The position numbers were made by a program, and so were the translations under genes. The notes beneath the pieces were generated by a model. That model saw only the letters and a list, made by a program, of their open reading frames with translations. It was not told where the DNA came from and searched no databases. Below are positions 9,530-20,773 of a stretch of 64,000 nucleotides of DNA, piece after piece. Numbering within the stretch: the first letter of the stretch is position 1; each line of letters opens with the position of its first letter. The stretch is from Melieria omissa (Eukaryota > Arthropoda > Insecta > Diptera > Ulidiidae): the NCBI GenBank assembly GCA_963971225.1, contig OZ020270.1, positions 71,440,432 through 71,504,431 of the forward strand. The letters run 5' to 3'.

Positions 9530-9890
9530 GCATCTCCACGAAAATTTTACCTTAATAAGAAGTACTGATAAACATGCAACAGATTGTTAAACCTTGAAAC
9601 AAAAACGTTTAGCTTTAGAGATATAATACATATCCAAAAATAAAAATTTTCAATCAAATTAAGCCAACAGCATTGCTGGAATAACATTGCCAACCCTAAA
9701 TTTAACTGAAGTGAGTTTCAAAGTGAAGTGAAAAAACAAGCGTGGATTAATATCGAACGAAAAATATAAATATATTCCAATTAAGCTGGAGAACATACTA
9801 AACTGTAAGTGCAATGCAATATGTGCTAAAGCATAAACAACATGATGGTATAAATTCGCTAGAAGTAGTTACGGTGTTGCAGTCGGGCAG
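9530..9890. repeat. dispersed duplicate of 54177-55200
   Basis: Two stretches (catctccacgaaaatttt onward, and gtgaaaaaacaagcgtgg through gtgttgcagtc) recur at 54177-54290 and 55040-55200 with a few percent divergence. The second also recurs in the 58613 copy. A conserved GTAAGTGC splice-donor-like site follows AACATACTAAACT in all of them, so this may be a duplicated non-coding first exon. Confidence 0.65.
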
Positions 9891-10041
9891 CGTCCCTTGA
9901 CTGCGTCATCGCAAACATTGCATTCGGAAGTCGATTGAAATAAGCTACTGAAGTGTTGGTGCTGTGACCAGTGAAAGATATAAATTGTGCGCGGGGTTTA
10001 TCACAAAGTTGGTGTATTAATTGATGATTAGCTAATGGCTT

Positions 10042-10266
10042 GTGATTTTACTTTCAACGGAACGGTTTAGCCTGAATGTGCAAGTTAAGCGGGTGAGTAC
10101 GCCGCGGAATACGCAAGGACGACAGGAGGGAGAACACTATCAAAAGCCTACAGAGTCGCCAGATAAACTTAAGTCATCTCCGCTGAAACTGAGAGTAGAG
10201 GAAAGCGATGCGAATGGACCTCTTGAAGAAAAAGAATTTAATTGGTTGTTGTACTTCACTACTTAG
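10042..10266 (+). other. short open frame, possible exon remnant
   Basis: A 74-residue hydrophilic frame with no recognised domain. A splice-donor-like GTGAGTA lies at about 10093 after CAAGTTAAGCGG. It could be an exon remnant of the same locus as 10806-11571, but it is in a different frame and support is weak. From 10270 to 10570 I see no gene. Confidence 0.2.
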
Positions 10267-10577
10267 TCCTGTCTATGTATTCAATTGAAATCGTTTTTTT
10301 TTTTTTAACTATAAACAGCACAAAGTCTGTTTAAAATCGTGTATGCATGCTCGCTTATTCCAATAATTGCGCAGGCGTAAGTCAAGAGGATGCCATCTCA
10401 ATTTATCCACCAATAAAGTCAGATATTCTACCAGTCTGTGCAGTAGAGTTTAAATAATAAATATGCAGGCCCCGCTTGTGTACAGCACGCTTGTGTGTCG
10501 CCCACAGTTGACGTCTCCGGTTACTTCCCAGGCACTAAAGACTGATTCAGCTGGATGATGTAGCGCCTGCAATAGGT

Positions 10578-11571
10578 GTGACTTTTACCAATGCTGACGC
10601 TAGCAAAACATCGATGTCGTTTGGATTGTCACCTCTTCGTCGAAAAGACAAAGAACTGCGTGAATTGCTAGAGGAAGTGCTAGACGCAACAATTCAGAAG
10701 TTACATGAAAAGGAAAACAGCAACAATTTACACACGGAGCCGACCAGTCCACAGCACATCAGAGAGGCGTCGTGCACGCCGCGCTCGTACTGAGATATAT
10801 ACTGAGATGCTGAACGATTTCCGGGCGTAGCTTCTTCGCAACATCCACCCAACACGGAGGTACTGGGCACACAGGAGCTGCTTCAAAAATCTCAAAGACT
10901 GCTAGAATCCCTAGACAGTACAAGGCTGTTAATACCGAAAACTGTGATACCAGTGCAACAAACCTTCAATGGCGTACCGCCAACGGAGGCAACCCGACGA
11001 GTATTGGTGCATGATGCCGCTAAGGAGTGTCGTAAAGAGGACGATGCAGCAGATCCTGCTGAGCAACAACCTGTGCAGCAGATAGACGGAAAGCAAACAC
11101 CGCCATCACGTCCGCGTAACGAAAAGCCAGTATCGCCACAGCTACACGATAAAAAGTCGCAAGTAAATAAAACGCTGTCAAAAACAAAAAGTAGTACAGA
11201 CATTGTGCCACCATTGTCGACCCAAACACAACGGCATGATCTGTCGCTTACCAAAATCATGACCGAGGATGACGACGAAGACGCTAACGAGACAGCGCCG
11301 ACGATCGCTTCTTGCAGTCAGAAGAGCGGACCGTTGAATTTAGTCGCCGCAAGACAAGTGAGTGTCCCTTCGCCTCATGGGCCCAGTCGGAAGTTGCGCG
11401 GACGTGCGGGTTCCCGCCGTAATCGTTATTTGCCCGAATGCTTGAAGCTAACGAGCACAGATACCGAAGCGGGACCACCGCCTGCTCACCCATTCAAAAT
11501 TCATGACCATCAAGATGCAAACCGAAAAGAAGCGGCGCGAAAACGGCCACTGAACACTGTTATCACTCGCG
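10578..11571 (+). pseudogene. possible host gene exon with splice donor
   Basis: The frame is open from 10806 through 11571 and encodes a hydrophilic, low-complexity protein with Asp/Glu-rich and basic patches (TEDDDEDANETAPT, then RKLRGRAGSRRNRYLPE). It ends in a good splice donor, CGC|GTAAGC, at 11572. The same frame is open at 10578-10790 (LSPLRRKDKELRELLEEVLDATIQ), but TGA codons at 10791 and 10803 separate the parts, beside an ACTGAGAT repeat. I do not recognise the protein. Base composition is less AT-rich than the surroundings. It may be a host gene exon or a decayed duplicate. Confidence 0.4.
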
Positions 11572-11617
11572 TAAGCTTCTATTCTATAAACCTTGATTAT
11601 TACATATGACGTAAACT

Positions 11618-11748
11618 GTGATAATTGAAAGTGACACCTTGCTTACAATGCCTCATAGCTGTGCAGCTGCAAAGCGAAAATTTTCTGAACTTTTTCTTCT
11701 TAAAAATAAACTTAGAAATAAGCTAGAAGTTGATGCAATCAACAATAT
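11618..11748 (+). pseudogene. hAT transposase dimerisation-domain fragment
   Basis: The frame reads LLTMPHSCAAAKRKFSELF and then LLKNKLRNKLEVDAINN. This follows the hAT C-terminal dimerisation pattern (LPHSNA..ER.FS....K.KLRN.L). It is cut at 11748 by the LTR of element A2. No upstream hAT domains are visible, so it is a short relic. Confidence 0.6.
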
Positions 11749-12207
11749 TGTTACGAATACTAGTTCTAGTGGGCTGTCACGTATCTCTGGATTGCGTAAT
11801 TTGAAAATAAAACACACTCAGTTTCTCAAACGCAGTCAATAAAATAAACCAACAATCACTTTATTTCACAGATTTACACTTCACTGTCTTTACACTTAAG
11901 TATTTGCTCAATTACTCCGTGTGGCACCTTCACTAGTCAAAATAAGACTGACTCGCTGCGCCGCACCCGGCTGCCTTTTATACCTGTCCGGCCATCGCGC
12001 AGATCGTTCTCGCACATTCCAGAGTGGACTAAAGGTTTCCATGATGATCGCGACCATCATTGCCAGGTTGGACTAAAAGTAGCCATCATTGCCAGGTTGG
12101 CCTAACAGTTTCCCTTATTATCGCGGCCGTCGTTGCCAGATTGAATTATAGCACGGCGCGTACCGACAGGGTTGTTTTGCACAGCGACAGACTGTCTTAT
12201 CGTTACA
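11749..12207 (-). repeat. 3' LTR of A2
   Basis: This 459-bp LTR runs from TGTTACGAATAC to CTTATCGTTACA on the + strand and is the inverted equivalent of 7771-8218. The TATA box appears as CTTTTATACC near 11975. U3 contains repeated GCCAGGTTGG units at 12035-12140. Confidence 0.85.
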
Positions 12208-12218
12208 CTGCCCACCAC

Positions 12219-15013
12219 TTAGACTTGTTCGTCCCGAACAAGAGCCGAGGTTCGGCTGTGATAAGGCGCCAGGCGCTCCAAATGGACTACCTTCAGCTTA
12301 GCGCCTTTATTGCTGCAACGTTGAATCCTGTATACCACGTCGTTTATCCTAGTCACGACTTAGTAAGGTCCTTCCCATGACGCTTGAAGTTTCGGAGACA
12401 AACCTTTCCTCCGCTGCGGGTTGTAGAGCATTACCAGATCGCCTTCTTGGAACCCTGCTGAGTTGGCCCGTAGATCATATCTGGCTTTCCCCTTATCGCT
12501 GACCAGTTTGGTGCGGCTCCTTATAAACTGGTGAATTTCCTCCAGTTCCGCTCGCTTATTGACGACGTAGTCCGTCTTAGCGCCTCCCGTCGTGCTGACT
12601 ACCCCGAACTTATAATCAGCGGGTAACCACAACTCTGTGCCGAACACTGCTCGGGCTGGAGTGACTGATGTCGTGTCGTGCGGGGCTGACCTATACGCCC
12701 TCAGGAACAGGGGGATATGCGTGTCCCAATCCTTTTGATTCCTGCCTACCACTTTCCGCAGATATTCTTCCAGTGTCCGGTTGAAGCGTTCCACCATGCC
12801 GTCGGACTGCGGGTGCAAAGGAGTGGTACGCGTTTTCTTTATCCCCAGCAGCTCACACACTTCCTTGAATACCGCAGACTCGAAATTCCTGCCTTGATCT
12901 GAGTGTAACTCCAACGGAACTCCGAACCTGGCTACCCAGTTGTTTACCAGCTTTTCCGAGATCGTAGTGGCCTCCTGGTTAGGAATAGGGTACACTTCGG
13001 GCCATTTGCTGAAGTAATCCATTACCACCAGCACGTATTTGTTGCCTTGAGTGCTAGTTGGGAATGGGACGGCGACGTCCATAGCAATCCGCTCGAAGTG
13101 CGCTCCCACGTTGTACTGCTGCATGCGGCCTCGAGATCTTCTTGTCGGCCCTCTCGCGGCTGAACATCGGTCGCACCTCTCAATCCACTCGGCTACAGAC
13201 TCCTGACATCCTACCCAGTAGAATCGTCTTTTTATTTGGGCGACGGTTCTGTGATGCCTAGGTGCCCTCCACTGGAGTTGTTATGGTATGCCTCGATGAC
13301 CTCGTTGATTCTGCATTTCGGCACTACCATTAGGGAGTTGCTGGTCCAACCATCCGCGCTCTCCCATGCGCGGTACAGGCATCCTTCCTTCAGCCGCAGA
13401 CTTTTCCACTGTGCCCAGTAAGCCTTAGCGATCGGGCTTTCACCGGCCATCTCCTGCCAGTCTGGACGTGCGCCTTGCTTCCTGCTTTCAACGATTTTTG
13501 CAAGATCCGCATCCTCACGCTGGTCTTTTCGTAGCCTCTCCGCAGACCACCCTTCCTCTGGCATAACGCTTACCAACCGGACGTCCACTATCTGTTCTTT
13601 GCTTTCGGCTCGCGAGCACGGCCTGCATTCGACTTTGCACGGGCGGCGTGACAAGGCATCGGCATTTCCATGGCTACTGCCCTTGCGATGCTCTATCGTG
13701 TAGTCGTAGTTCTGCAGTCGCTTGATCCACCGCGCCAATTGCCCTTCAGGATCTTTAAAGTTCAGGAGCCATCTCAATGCCGCATGATCTGTGCGCAGGC
13801 GAAACCTTTGTCCATACAGATATTTGTGGAAGTGTTTTACGCAGTCCAATACCGCCAGCAGTTCTCTTCGTGTCACACAGTAGTTGTGTTCCGGTTTCGA
13901 TAGAACCCTACTGTAGTACGCTATCACTTGCTCCTGGCCGTCTATTATCTGTGATAGCACACCGCCAATACTATTCCCGCTTGCATCTGTATCCAGCACA
14001 AACATCTCCCCAGGCACGGGGAAGGCCAGAATTGGAGCACTGCACAGTTTTTCCTTCAGACGTGCAAAAGCCTGTTCCTGCTCCTCGTTCCACTCGAAAG
14101 CTTGACCCTTTTTCGTCAGTTTGTGCAAGCTGCTGGCTATGTTCGCGAATCCCGGAACAAATCGGCGGTAGTATGTGCACAGGCCCAGAAAACTGCGGAG
14201 TTCGTGTAGAATGCGTGGCCGGGGCCACTCCTTCTCCGCCGTGATTTTGCCTTCATCAGTATGTACTCTGCGGGCGGAAACCGTATGACCCAGATACTTG
14301 ACCTCCTTTTGGAACAGCGAGCACTTCTTTGGGTTGAGTTTAAGCCCGGCTTCTCGTATCCGCTCGAATACCTCCTTTAGCTTTCCCAGGTGGTCGTCGA
14401 AGTTTTTACCCATCACCATTATGTCGTCGAGGTACACCAGACACGTCCGCCAATGCAGCCCTTTTAGCAAACGTTTCATTAGCCTCTCGAATGTTGCTGG
14501 TGCGTTGCAGAGTCCAAACGGCATGACGGTGAACTGCCACAAACCATCGCCAACACTAAAAGCCGTTTTCTCCTTGTCCTTGTCTGCAAGCTCTACCTGC
14601 CAATAGCCGCTGCGTAAGTCGAGCGTGGAGAACCACTGCGTGCCTGACAGTGTGTCCAGGGTGTCATCGATCCGAGGTAGTGGATAACTGTCCTTCTTGG
14701 TCACATCATTGAGCTTCCGATAGTCCACACAAAACCGGGTACTGCTATCCTTTTTCTTGACTAGCACGACCGGCGAGCACCAGGGGCTAGAAGAAGGCTC
14801 TATGACCTTTTCTTTCTGCATATTTTCGATCAAATTTGTGACCTCTTCCCTCTTGGCCAGCGGAACTCGTCTTGGCGGTTGGCGAATCGGTTTTGCACTT
14901 CCGGTGTCGATGTTGTGCTTCACTATGGCTGTTCTTCCGCAAATATTGACCCATAGTGCTGCCGAAGAGACCTCGCCTTCGTTTTCTGCTTGGCCGTCAA
15001 CTCGCTGCTCCAC
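12219..15013 (-). pseudogene. pol of A2 (RT, RNase H, integrase)
   Basis: RT lies at 15013 downward with [25 protein letters not shown] motifs, [11 protein letters not shown], the active-site box VYLDDIMVMG, and LRSFLGLCTYYRRFV. RNase H follows with FVLDTDASGNS and DALSRRPC. Integrase has the HHCC start GGHLGI and the core IAMDVAVPFP, LHSDQGRNF and DGMVERFNRTLEEYL, then the C-terminal PQRRKGLSPKLQASWEGPY. A frameshift near 13232 breaks the integrase zinc finger, and a stop codon at about 12360 truncates the C-terminus; the frame reads on to 12219. It was functional in the past but is inactive now. Confidence 0.85.
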
Positions 15014-15081
15014 TGGTTCTCCTGCGGTATGACGTCCATTTTACCACCGCTCTTCTTATTACCTCCAGGTGGGCTACTCTC

Positions 15082-15711
15082 TCAATTGACCAGTGCTACA
15101 GCTTCCTTACACTCGCCAATTACCTCATCTTTCTCGACGTATCTGGGTGCATTCAGGGGGTTCAGTATTCTGACTGGTATTCTGCCATTCTTAGGTTCCA
15201 CTAATGTACGTCCGATGATGATGTTGTCGTGTCCTTGTTTCGGTGCTTCTACAACCCACAGCCGACTCGTCCCATCGTCCTCGTCCACCTTTGCCCACAC
15301 AATCGCCTCAGAATTCGCTGGTGTCCTCCTTTGTTGACACGATACAACCTTCCTTACCGCCACGCTTCGCTCATAGCCGGTGTGCAGCTGGAATACAACG
15401 TTGGCATATCTCAGCTCATTTTCCTTCACCTCCAGCGTAAAACCGTGCCTAATCATGAAATCCACGCCGATAATCACGTCGTCCATTATATCCGCGACGA
15501 TGAACTCATGTTCCAGACTGCTGGTGCCGATAGCAATCGTTTTTGTAACTTTCCCTTTTACCGGCGCGCGCTCGCCAGTCGCAGTCCGCAGCTGTATGCC
15601 ATGCAGCGGTTCCCAGTTCTTCAGAAGCTTCCGTTTTATAATCGAATATGACGCTCCAGTATCCAGTGTCAACACGAACAACTTTCCATCTATCCTTCCT
15701 TCAATTGTCAA
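15082..15711 (-). pseudogene. protease and linker region of A2
   Basis: A 209-residue open frame with the aspartic protease triad in LTLDTGASYSIIKRKLL, the flap region, and the conserved DVIIGVDFMIRHGF. It is followed by a linker to RT ([30 protein letters not shown]). The break at 15014-15082 separates it from RT. It is nearly identical to the B copy at 46737-47246. Confidence 0.8.
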
Positions 15712-15800
15712 GCTGCTGGGCTGTCGTTGCAGCTGTTAGACAAGGACGGTGGGGCGGCAGATTGTGGGGATCAGCTCACGCCCCTTTGGGCTGACCCGTT

Positions 15801-16528
15801 TTAGTTCAAGGGCTCCTCGGCCTCAGCCCTGCGCTTGTTGGCTGAGCCTCGATTGTCAGCATTCCTCGCTTCAGGCGATTGCGATCGAGAACGGGAACGC
15901 CTCTTTCGTTGGCGGCAGTCTCGTGATATGTGGCCCTGCTTGCCACATACCCAGCAAACAACTTTAGAGGAGACCACCCGTGGCCTGTCCGGTGGCTCAG
16001 AGCTTATGGCCTGTATCGTAATGCCGTTGTCTGGCTGGATTTGGCGTATCCTTGCAGGTGCATACCGAGTGCTCCCAATCCATGTCGCCTCATATTCAGC
16101 AGCTTCCGTTACCGCTACGGAGTGCTCCCAATCCATGTCGCCTCATATGTCATCGCGATGGTCACCGTCTCCCTAAATGTCGGCTTGCCCATCATCAACG
16201 CACTGCGACGTGTCTCCGGATCATGAAGACCTTCAATAAACGCCTCAATCTTCATCCTCTCGAGATCCTCAGCGCCGAAGGACGGGTAGCACAGCTGCAC
16301 GAGCCGCTCAATGTCTGCTGCATATGTCTGCAGCGCCTCGTTGGATCTTTGCCTGCGGTTCTTCAGCTCACAGTAGTACAGCGTTCTGTTGTGCTCGTCG
16401 CTGTATTTGGCTGCCAGCACCCTTATGACGGTCTCGTACTCACTTCGTAAACATTCTGGAACTGATTTTATTACCTCAGCCGCAGTACCTTTAAGAGCCA
16501 GCGACCGTCTCCGACCTTTCCTTACATC
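15801..16528 (-). pseudogene. gag of A2, C-terminal part
   Basis: This part contains the capsid end (LQTYAADIERLVQLCYPSFGAEDLERM) and the zinc knuckle CWVCGKQGHISRDC, a complete CX2CX4HX4C motif. A duplicated segment of about 50 bp near 16060-16140 (GTGCTCCCAATCCATGTCGC occurs twice) shifts the frame. It is separated from the N-terminal part by the RTE-like insert. Confidence 0.8.
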
Positions 16529-16553
16529 TTACTTAACTGGCCATAACAACCCG

Positions 16554-17432
16554 TTATCGGGTTACGGCCTGCCGCAAAACTTCTCTCCAGGCGCCTCTGC
16601 TTCGCGCGCGCCTTCTCCAGGTGGTCACACCAAGAGATACCAGGGCCTCTTCCACTTGGTCCTTCCACCGGAGACACGGCCTCCCTCTTCGCCGTCGACC
16701 TCCAACCATCGCATCGAATACCTTTTTCGCCGGAGCTTCGTCGTCCATGCGGCAGACATGACCGAGCCAGCGTAGCCGCTGGATGTTAATTCGCTGCGCT
16801 ACGTCCATGTCCTTATACAGCTCATACAGCTCGTTATTGGTTCGTATGCGATAGTCGTCACCAACCCGAACAGGGCCGAAGATTTTGCGAAGCACCTTCC
16901 TCTCGAACACTCCAAGGGCCGCTATGTCGTTTCGTGTCATTGTCCATGCTTCAGCGCCATAGAGGAGCACGGGAAAGATAAGCGTCCTATAGAGTGAAAG
17001 TTTTGTCGGTCGAGAGAGGTCTCTACTTCTCAATTGCCTACCGAGACCGTAGTAGCACCTGTTGGCAAGAGTTATCCTTCGCTTTATCTCCAGACTGACA
17101 TCATTGCTGCTGTTGATGGCGGTGCCAAGGTAGACGAATTCCTTGACAACTTCAAAAGCATACCTGTCGGCCTCGACGTGAGACCCTAGCCGCTGCGAGT
17201 CCCTGCGTGTAGACAGCATATACTTCGTCTTGCCCTCATTTACCACCAGACCCATTTTGGCAGATTCTCTTTCGATAGCCGCAAAGGCAGCGGTGACATC
17301 TCGCTTGTTACGTCCGATGACATCAATATTATCAGCGTAAGCAAGGAGCTGGACACTTTTGTTGAAAATTGTGCCATTACGATGTACACCGACCTCGAAC
17401 GGTATCAAAGGGGTCGGAGAGGTCACTTCCAA
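16554..17432 (-). pseudogene. RT C-terminal part of the RTE-like element
   Basis: Reading resumes at 17432 with the palm motif LLAYADNIDVIGR. The second catalytic Asp is replaced by Asn (YADN instead of YADD). The thumb and C-terminal region follows (VVNEGKTKYML, IKRRITLANRCYYGLGRQLRS, LRWLGHVCRMDDEAPAKKVF), typical of RTE-type elements in insects. The overlap and frame change with the upstream frame show a deletion in the RT core. The element is inactive. Confidence 0.8.
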
Positions 17433-19470
17433 CCTTGACGGAGCTGCGCGTATTGCTCAACGTCGCTCTGCAAAGTCTAACGAGCTTTGCAGGGATACCA
17501 AGTTCAGACAAAGCGGCATATAGGCGATCCCTTATCGGGCTATCGAATGCTGCCTTGTAATCGATGAAGAGATGGTGTGTATCGATTTGGTTCTCATGGG
17601 TCTTCTCCAGGATTTGGCGTAGAGTGAATATCTGGTCGATGGTGGACTTACCAGGTCTAAAACCGCACTGATAAGGTCCAATCAGCGCCTTGGCGAGTGG
17701 CTTTAGTCTTTCACATAATACGCTCGTCAGGACCTTGTATGCAATGGGAAGTAGGGTGATACCCCTGTAGTTGGCGCATATTGTTGGGTCGCCTATCTTC
17801 AGCACAGGACAAAGGGCACTGAGGTTCCAATCGTTGGGCATTCGTTCCTCCAGCCATATTTTGCAAATAAGCTGATGCATGCACCCAATCAGCTCACCGC
17901 CGCCGGCCTTGAACAATTCAGCTGGTAGCCCATCCGGCCCTGCAGCTTTGTTGTTCTTGAGTCGCTGGATAGCGACCCGGACCTCGTCATGGCTGGGCGG
18001 TGGCACATCCACACCGTCGTCGTTGATTGGTGCCATCTGGACATCTTCACCACTGGCGGTATTGTTCCTTTCGTCGCCTGCGAGCAGCTTGGTGAAGTGC
18101 TCCTTCCACAACCTCAGCACACCCTGCGCATCCGTAACCAGATCCCCGTTTTCGTCTCTGCAAGAAGATGCCCCAGGCTTAAATCCTTCCGTAAGACGCT
18201 TAATTTTTTGGAAGAATTTTCGGGCGTCATTCCTGCTCCTGCACTCCGAGATTTCCTCACGCTCGCGCCTTTCTTGCTCCCGTTTCTTGCGTCTAAAAAG
18301 GCACCTCTCTTTCTTCCTCTCCTCCCGGTATTTTTCTGTCATGGCTCGCGTGGCGGCCGACTGCAGGGTCTTCTTGTATGCAGCATTCTTCACTGCAGTG
18401 GCTGCGCGACACTCTTCATCGTACCATTGGTTTTTTGGTGGTGGGCGTCGAAAACCAAGGACATTTTCTGCGGCGGCGCGCATAGAGTGGGATAAGTGAG
18501 CCCATAATCCGCCGATGTCATCAGGTGGAGAGGGGGAGCGACCGAGCTGGTTGGAGAGTTGAGCGGAGTAGGCTTCGGCTACCCCTTGTGATCGCAGCTT
18601 ACTGATGTCCAGCTTTCTTCGCAAACTAGGTTGTGCGGTCTTCGCTGCGCAAAGACGCATGCGTACCTTGGCTGCAACAAGGTAGTGGTCTGAGTCGATG
18701 TTGGGTCCTCGGAACGTGCGCACATCTAGAATGCTAGAAGCATGCCTTCCATCAATCACAATGTGATCAATCTGGTTGCGGGTGGATTGATCGGGGGATA
18801 ACCAGGTGGCCTTGTGGATATCGAGGTGCTGGAATCTGGTGCTACTAACTACCATGTTTCGTGCCGCGGCGAAATCGATCAGCCTCAGACCGTTGTTCGA
18901 AGTGGTCCCATGGAGGCTGAACTGCCCGACTGTGGGGCCAAAGATGCCTTCTCGCCCGACCTTTGCGTTGAAGTCCCCGAGGACAATTTTGACGTCATGG
19001 GCCGGGCACCTGTCGTAGACGTCCTCGAGCTTCGCATAGAAGGCATCCTTGGTCGCATCGTCCTTCTCTTCCGTCGGGGCGTGCGCGCAAATCAGGCTGA
19101 TGCTAAAGTATTTAGCTTTGATGCGGATCGAAGCCAGCCGTTCGTTCACCGGAGTGAACCGAGAGACGTGGTGGCGAAGTCTCTTGCTGACCACAAATCC
19201 GCAGCCAAATTCGTGCTTCTCCGCATGGCAGCTGTAGTAGATATCGCAGTCTGCTCGCTTGGAGCAACCTTGTACTGTCCATCGCATTTCCTGGATGGCG
19301 GTGATGTCAGCCTTACATTTCGTGAGGGCTTCCGCCAGTTGGATAGAGGCACCTTCCCTATAGAGGGTCCGGACATTCCAGGTGCATATCCTCAAATCAT
19401 GGTCCTTGAATCGTTTGCTGTGGTCGTCAACATTGTGGGTTCCTTCCGAGGCTTGCTTTTTGGCTTTCAT
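17377..19470 (-). pseudogene. endonuclease-RT N-terminal part of the RTE-like element
   Basis: A 697-residue frame. The AP-like endonuclease starts near residue 28 (DLRICTWNVRTLYREG) with catalytic-type motifs AIQEMRW, IVLGDFNAKVG and the terminal SDHYLVAAKVR. RT begins near residue 500 with NNKAAGPDGLPAELFK, NYRGITLLPIAYKVL, and CGFRPGKSTIDQIFTLRQI, then FIDYKAAFDS. The frame ends at FDTVRGRCTS, just before the expected RQGD box, which is deleted relative to the family. The clade is assigned by memory of motif style. Confidence 0.8.
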
Positions 19471-19614
19471 TGGTATTTAGTTTTCCGTGGCGGGCACCAA
19501 ACCCTGCGCACAACCCAAATTTTAAGTCCTGGGGATAGGACTCGCTGCACACATTAGTTCACTATTCAGCGGATGCCAAATAGCTATCCAGAAGGGCCGC
19601 GCGGAGGCTGTGCA

Positions 19615-19805
19615 TCAGCTTGGATTGGACAGGGACAAGGATCGTTCTGGCGTTCGCCAGGTTGAACGCAATCAGAGACTTTACCTTGTATGTCCGCTCC
19701 CTTCCTCCCGCTTGGATTGGACAGGGACAAGGATCGTTCTGGCGTTCACCAGGTTGAACGCAATCAGAGACTTTACCTTGTATGTCCGCTCCCTTCCTCC
19801 CTTTC
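19615..19805 (-). repeat. 92-bp tandem duplication in the RTE-like 5' leader
   Basis: The block starting gcttggattggacaggg occurs at 19620 and again at 19712 with one or two differences. Tandem 5' leader units are common in non-LTR elements and may carry promoter activity. Confidence 0.75.
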
Positions 19806-19814
19806 CCTTTCCTT

Positions 19815-20687
19815 ACATCGGTCCACTGATTTTCCAGAGCAGCCAGGTCGAATTGCAGCTTGAATGTGTCGAACGGCGTAGTCCCATCTTAACTAGGCAC
19901 TTCTGCTCGGGGGGCAACACTTTCCGGAACCGGCGGCAACCATTCTCGCGGCTGTACCTCCCTAAGCCGCTCGTCCATTTTTCTGTCCATCGAATCTTCC
20001 AGACTATCAACTCGATTGTTCAGGGAATCATCAAGATCGTCAACACGTTTGTTCAGGGAATCATCCAGATCGCCAACTCGTTTGTTCAGGGAATCATCCA
20101 GGCTCGTTTATCCAAATGCTCTACTCGCGTCTCCAGGTGCTCGACTTTCCCATTAATCCTGTCTGAGATTTCCTCCACTTTCTGCTCCAAGCGCGCAGAA
20201 TTTTCCTGAAGCTTGACTTCCATTCTCTCCGCCACTTGCGCCGATATTTCCTGGGTCGCCGTTTCCATTTTCGCTGTCATTTCCCGATTTGTAGTTTCCA
20301 GCTTCGCAGACATTTCTCGATTTGGAGTCTCGACTTTTGCCGTATTTCGATATTCGTAGTTTCCAGCTTCGCTGCCATTTCACGGTTGGAAGTCTCGAAC
20401 ATGCCTTTAAGTGCAACCATTAGCTGGCTCATGTCCAATGCTTGTAGTGGCGCAGCTGCTGCAGCCGTACTTTGCAGCGACACAGCAGCAGCAGGCGATT
20501 CCTCCACCTTGGCCGACGCCTCTAGTTCTTGCGCTCCGAACTCGTGCACAGTCCAATTGACGCCTCGTGCCTTACATGCTTCTCGCAAGCGCAGCTGCAA
20601 CTCCACTTTTCCGCCAGCAGTCGGCAAATTCCAGGCAGCCAGCTCCTTTTTCAGCTGGTCTACCTTCAGCAGCTCGAGTTTAACCAT
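19815..20687 (-). pseudogene. gag of A2, N-terminal part with SAP-like motif
   Basis: The product starts MVKLELLKVDQLKKELAAWN and continues LPTAGGKVELQLRLREAC, which reads like a SAP DNA-binding helix-turn-helix. A long coiled-coil region follows (ETSNREMAAKLETTN). Frameshifts near 20313 break it. At 19980-20110 three tandem 33-bp units encode LNKRVDDLDDS-type repeats. The frame enters the capsid (PVPES to TPFDTF) and is interrupted by the RTE-like element at 19805. Confidence 0.75.
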
Positions 20688-20773
20688 GTCCGGGCTTTTA
20701 TAATTTTATTTATTTAGTTATTTATTTCTTTTGTTTACTTTCAATTTTCCACAATCCCACTTCTGACACCAAA

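Larger units (their letters stand above)
16529..19805 (-). mobile_element. RTE-like non-LTR retrotransposon in A2 gag
   Basis: The 3277-bp insert is flanked by a perfect 14-bp target duplication, CCTTTCCTTACATC (16515-16528 and 19806-19819); the gag frame is continuous without it. It has no LTRs. The 3' end in element orientation reads CCAGTTAAGTAA, a one-unit version of the (TAAG)n tail seen in the copy at 43244. The 5' leader carries a 92-bp tandem duplication (19620-19711 and 19712-19803). It encodes an AP-type endonuclease and RT with an internal deletion. Confidence 0.85.
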
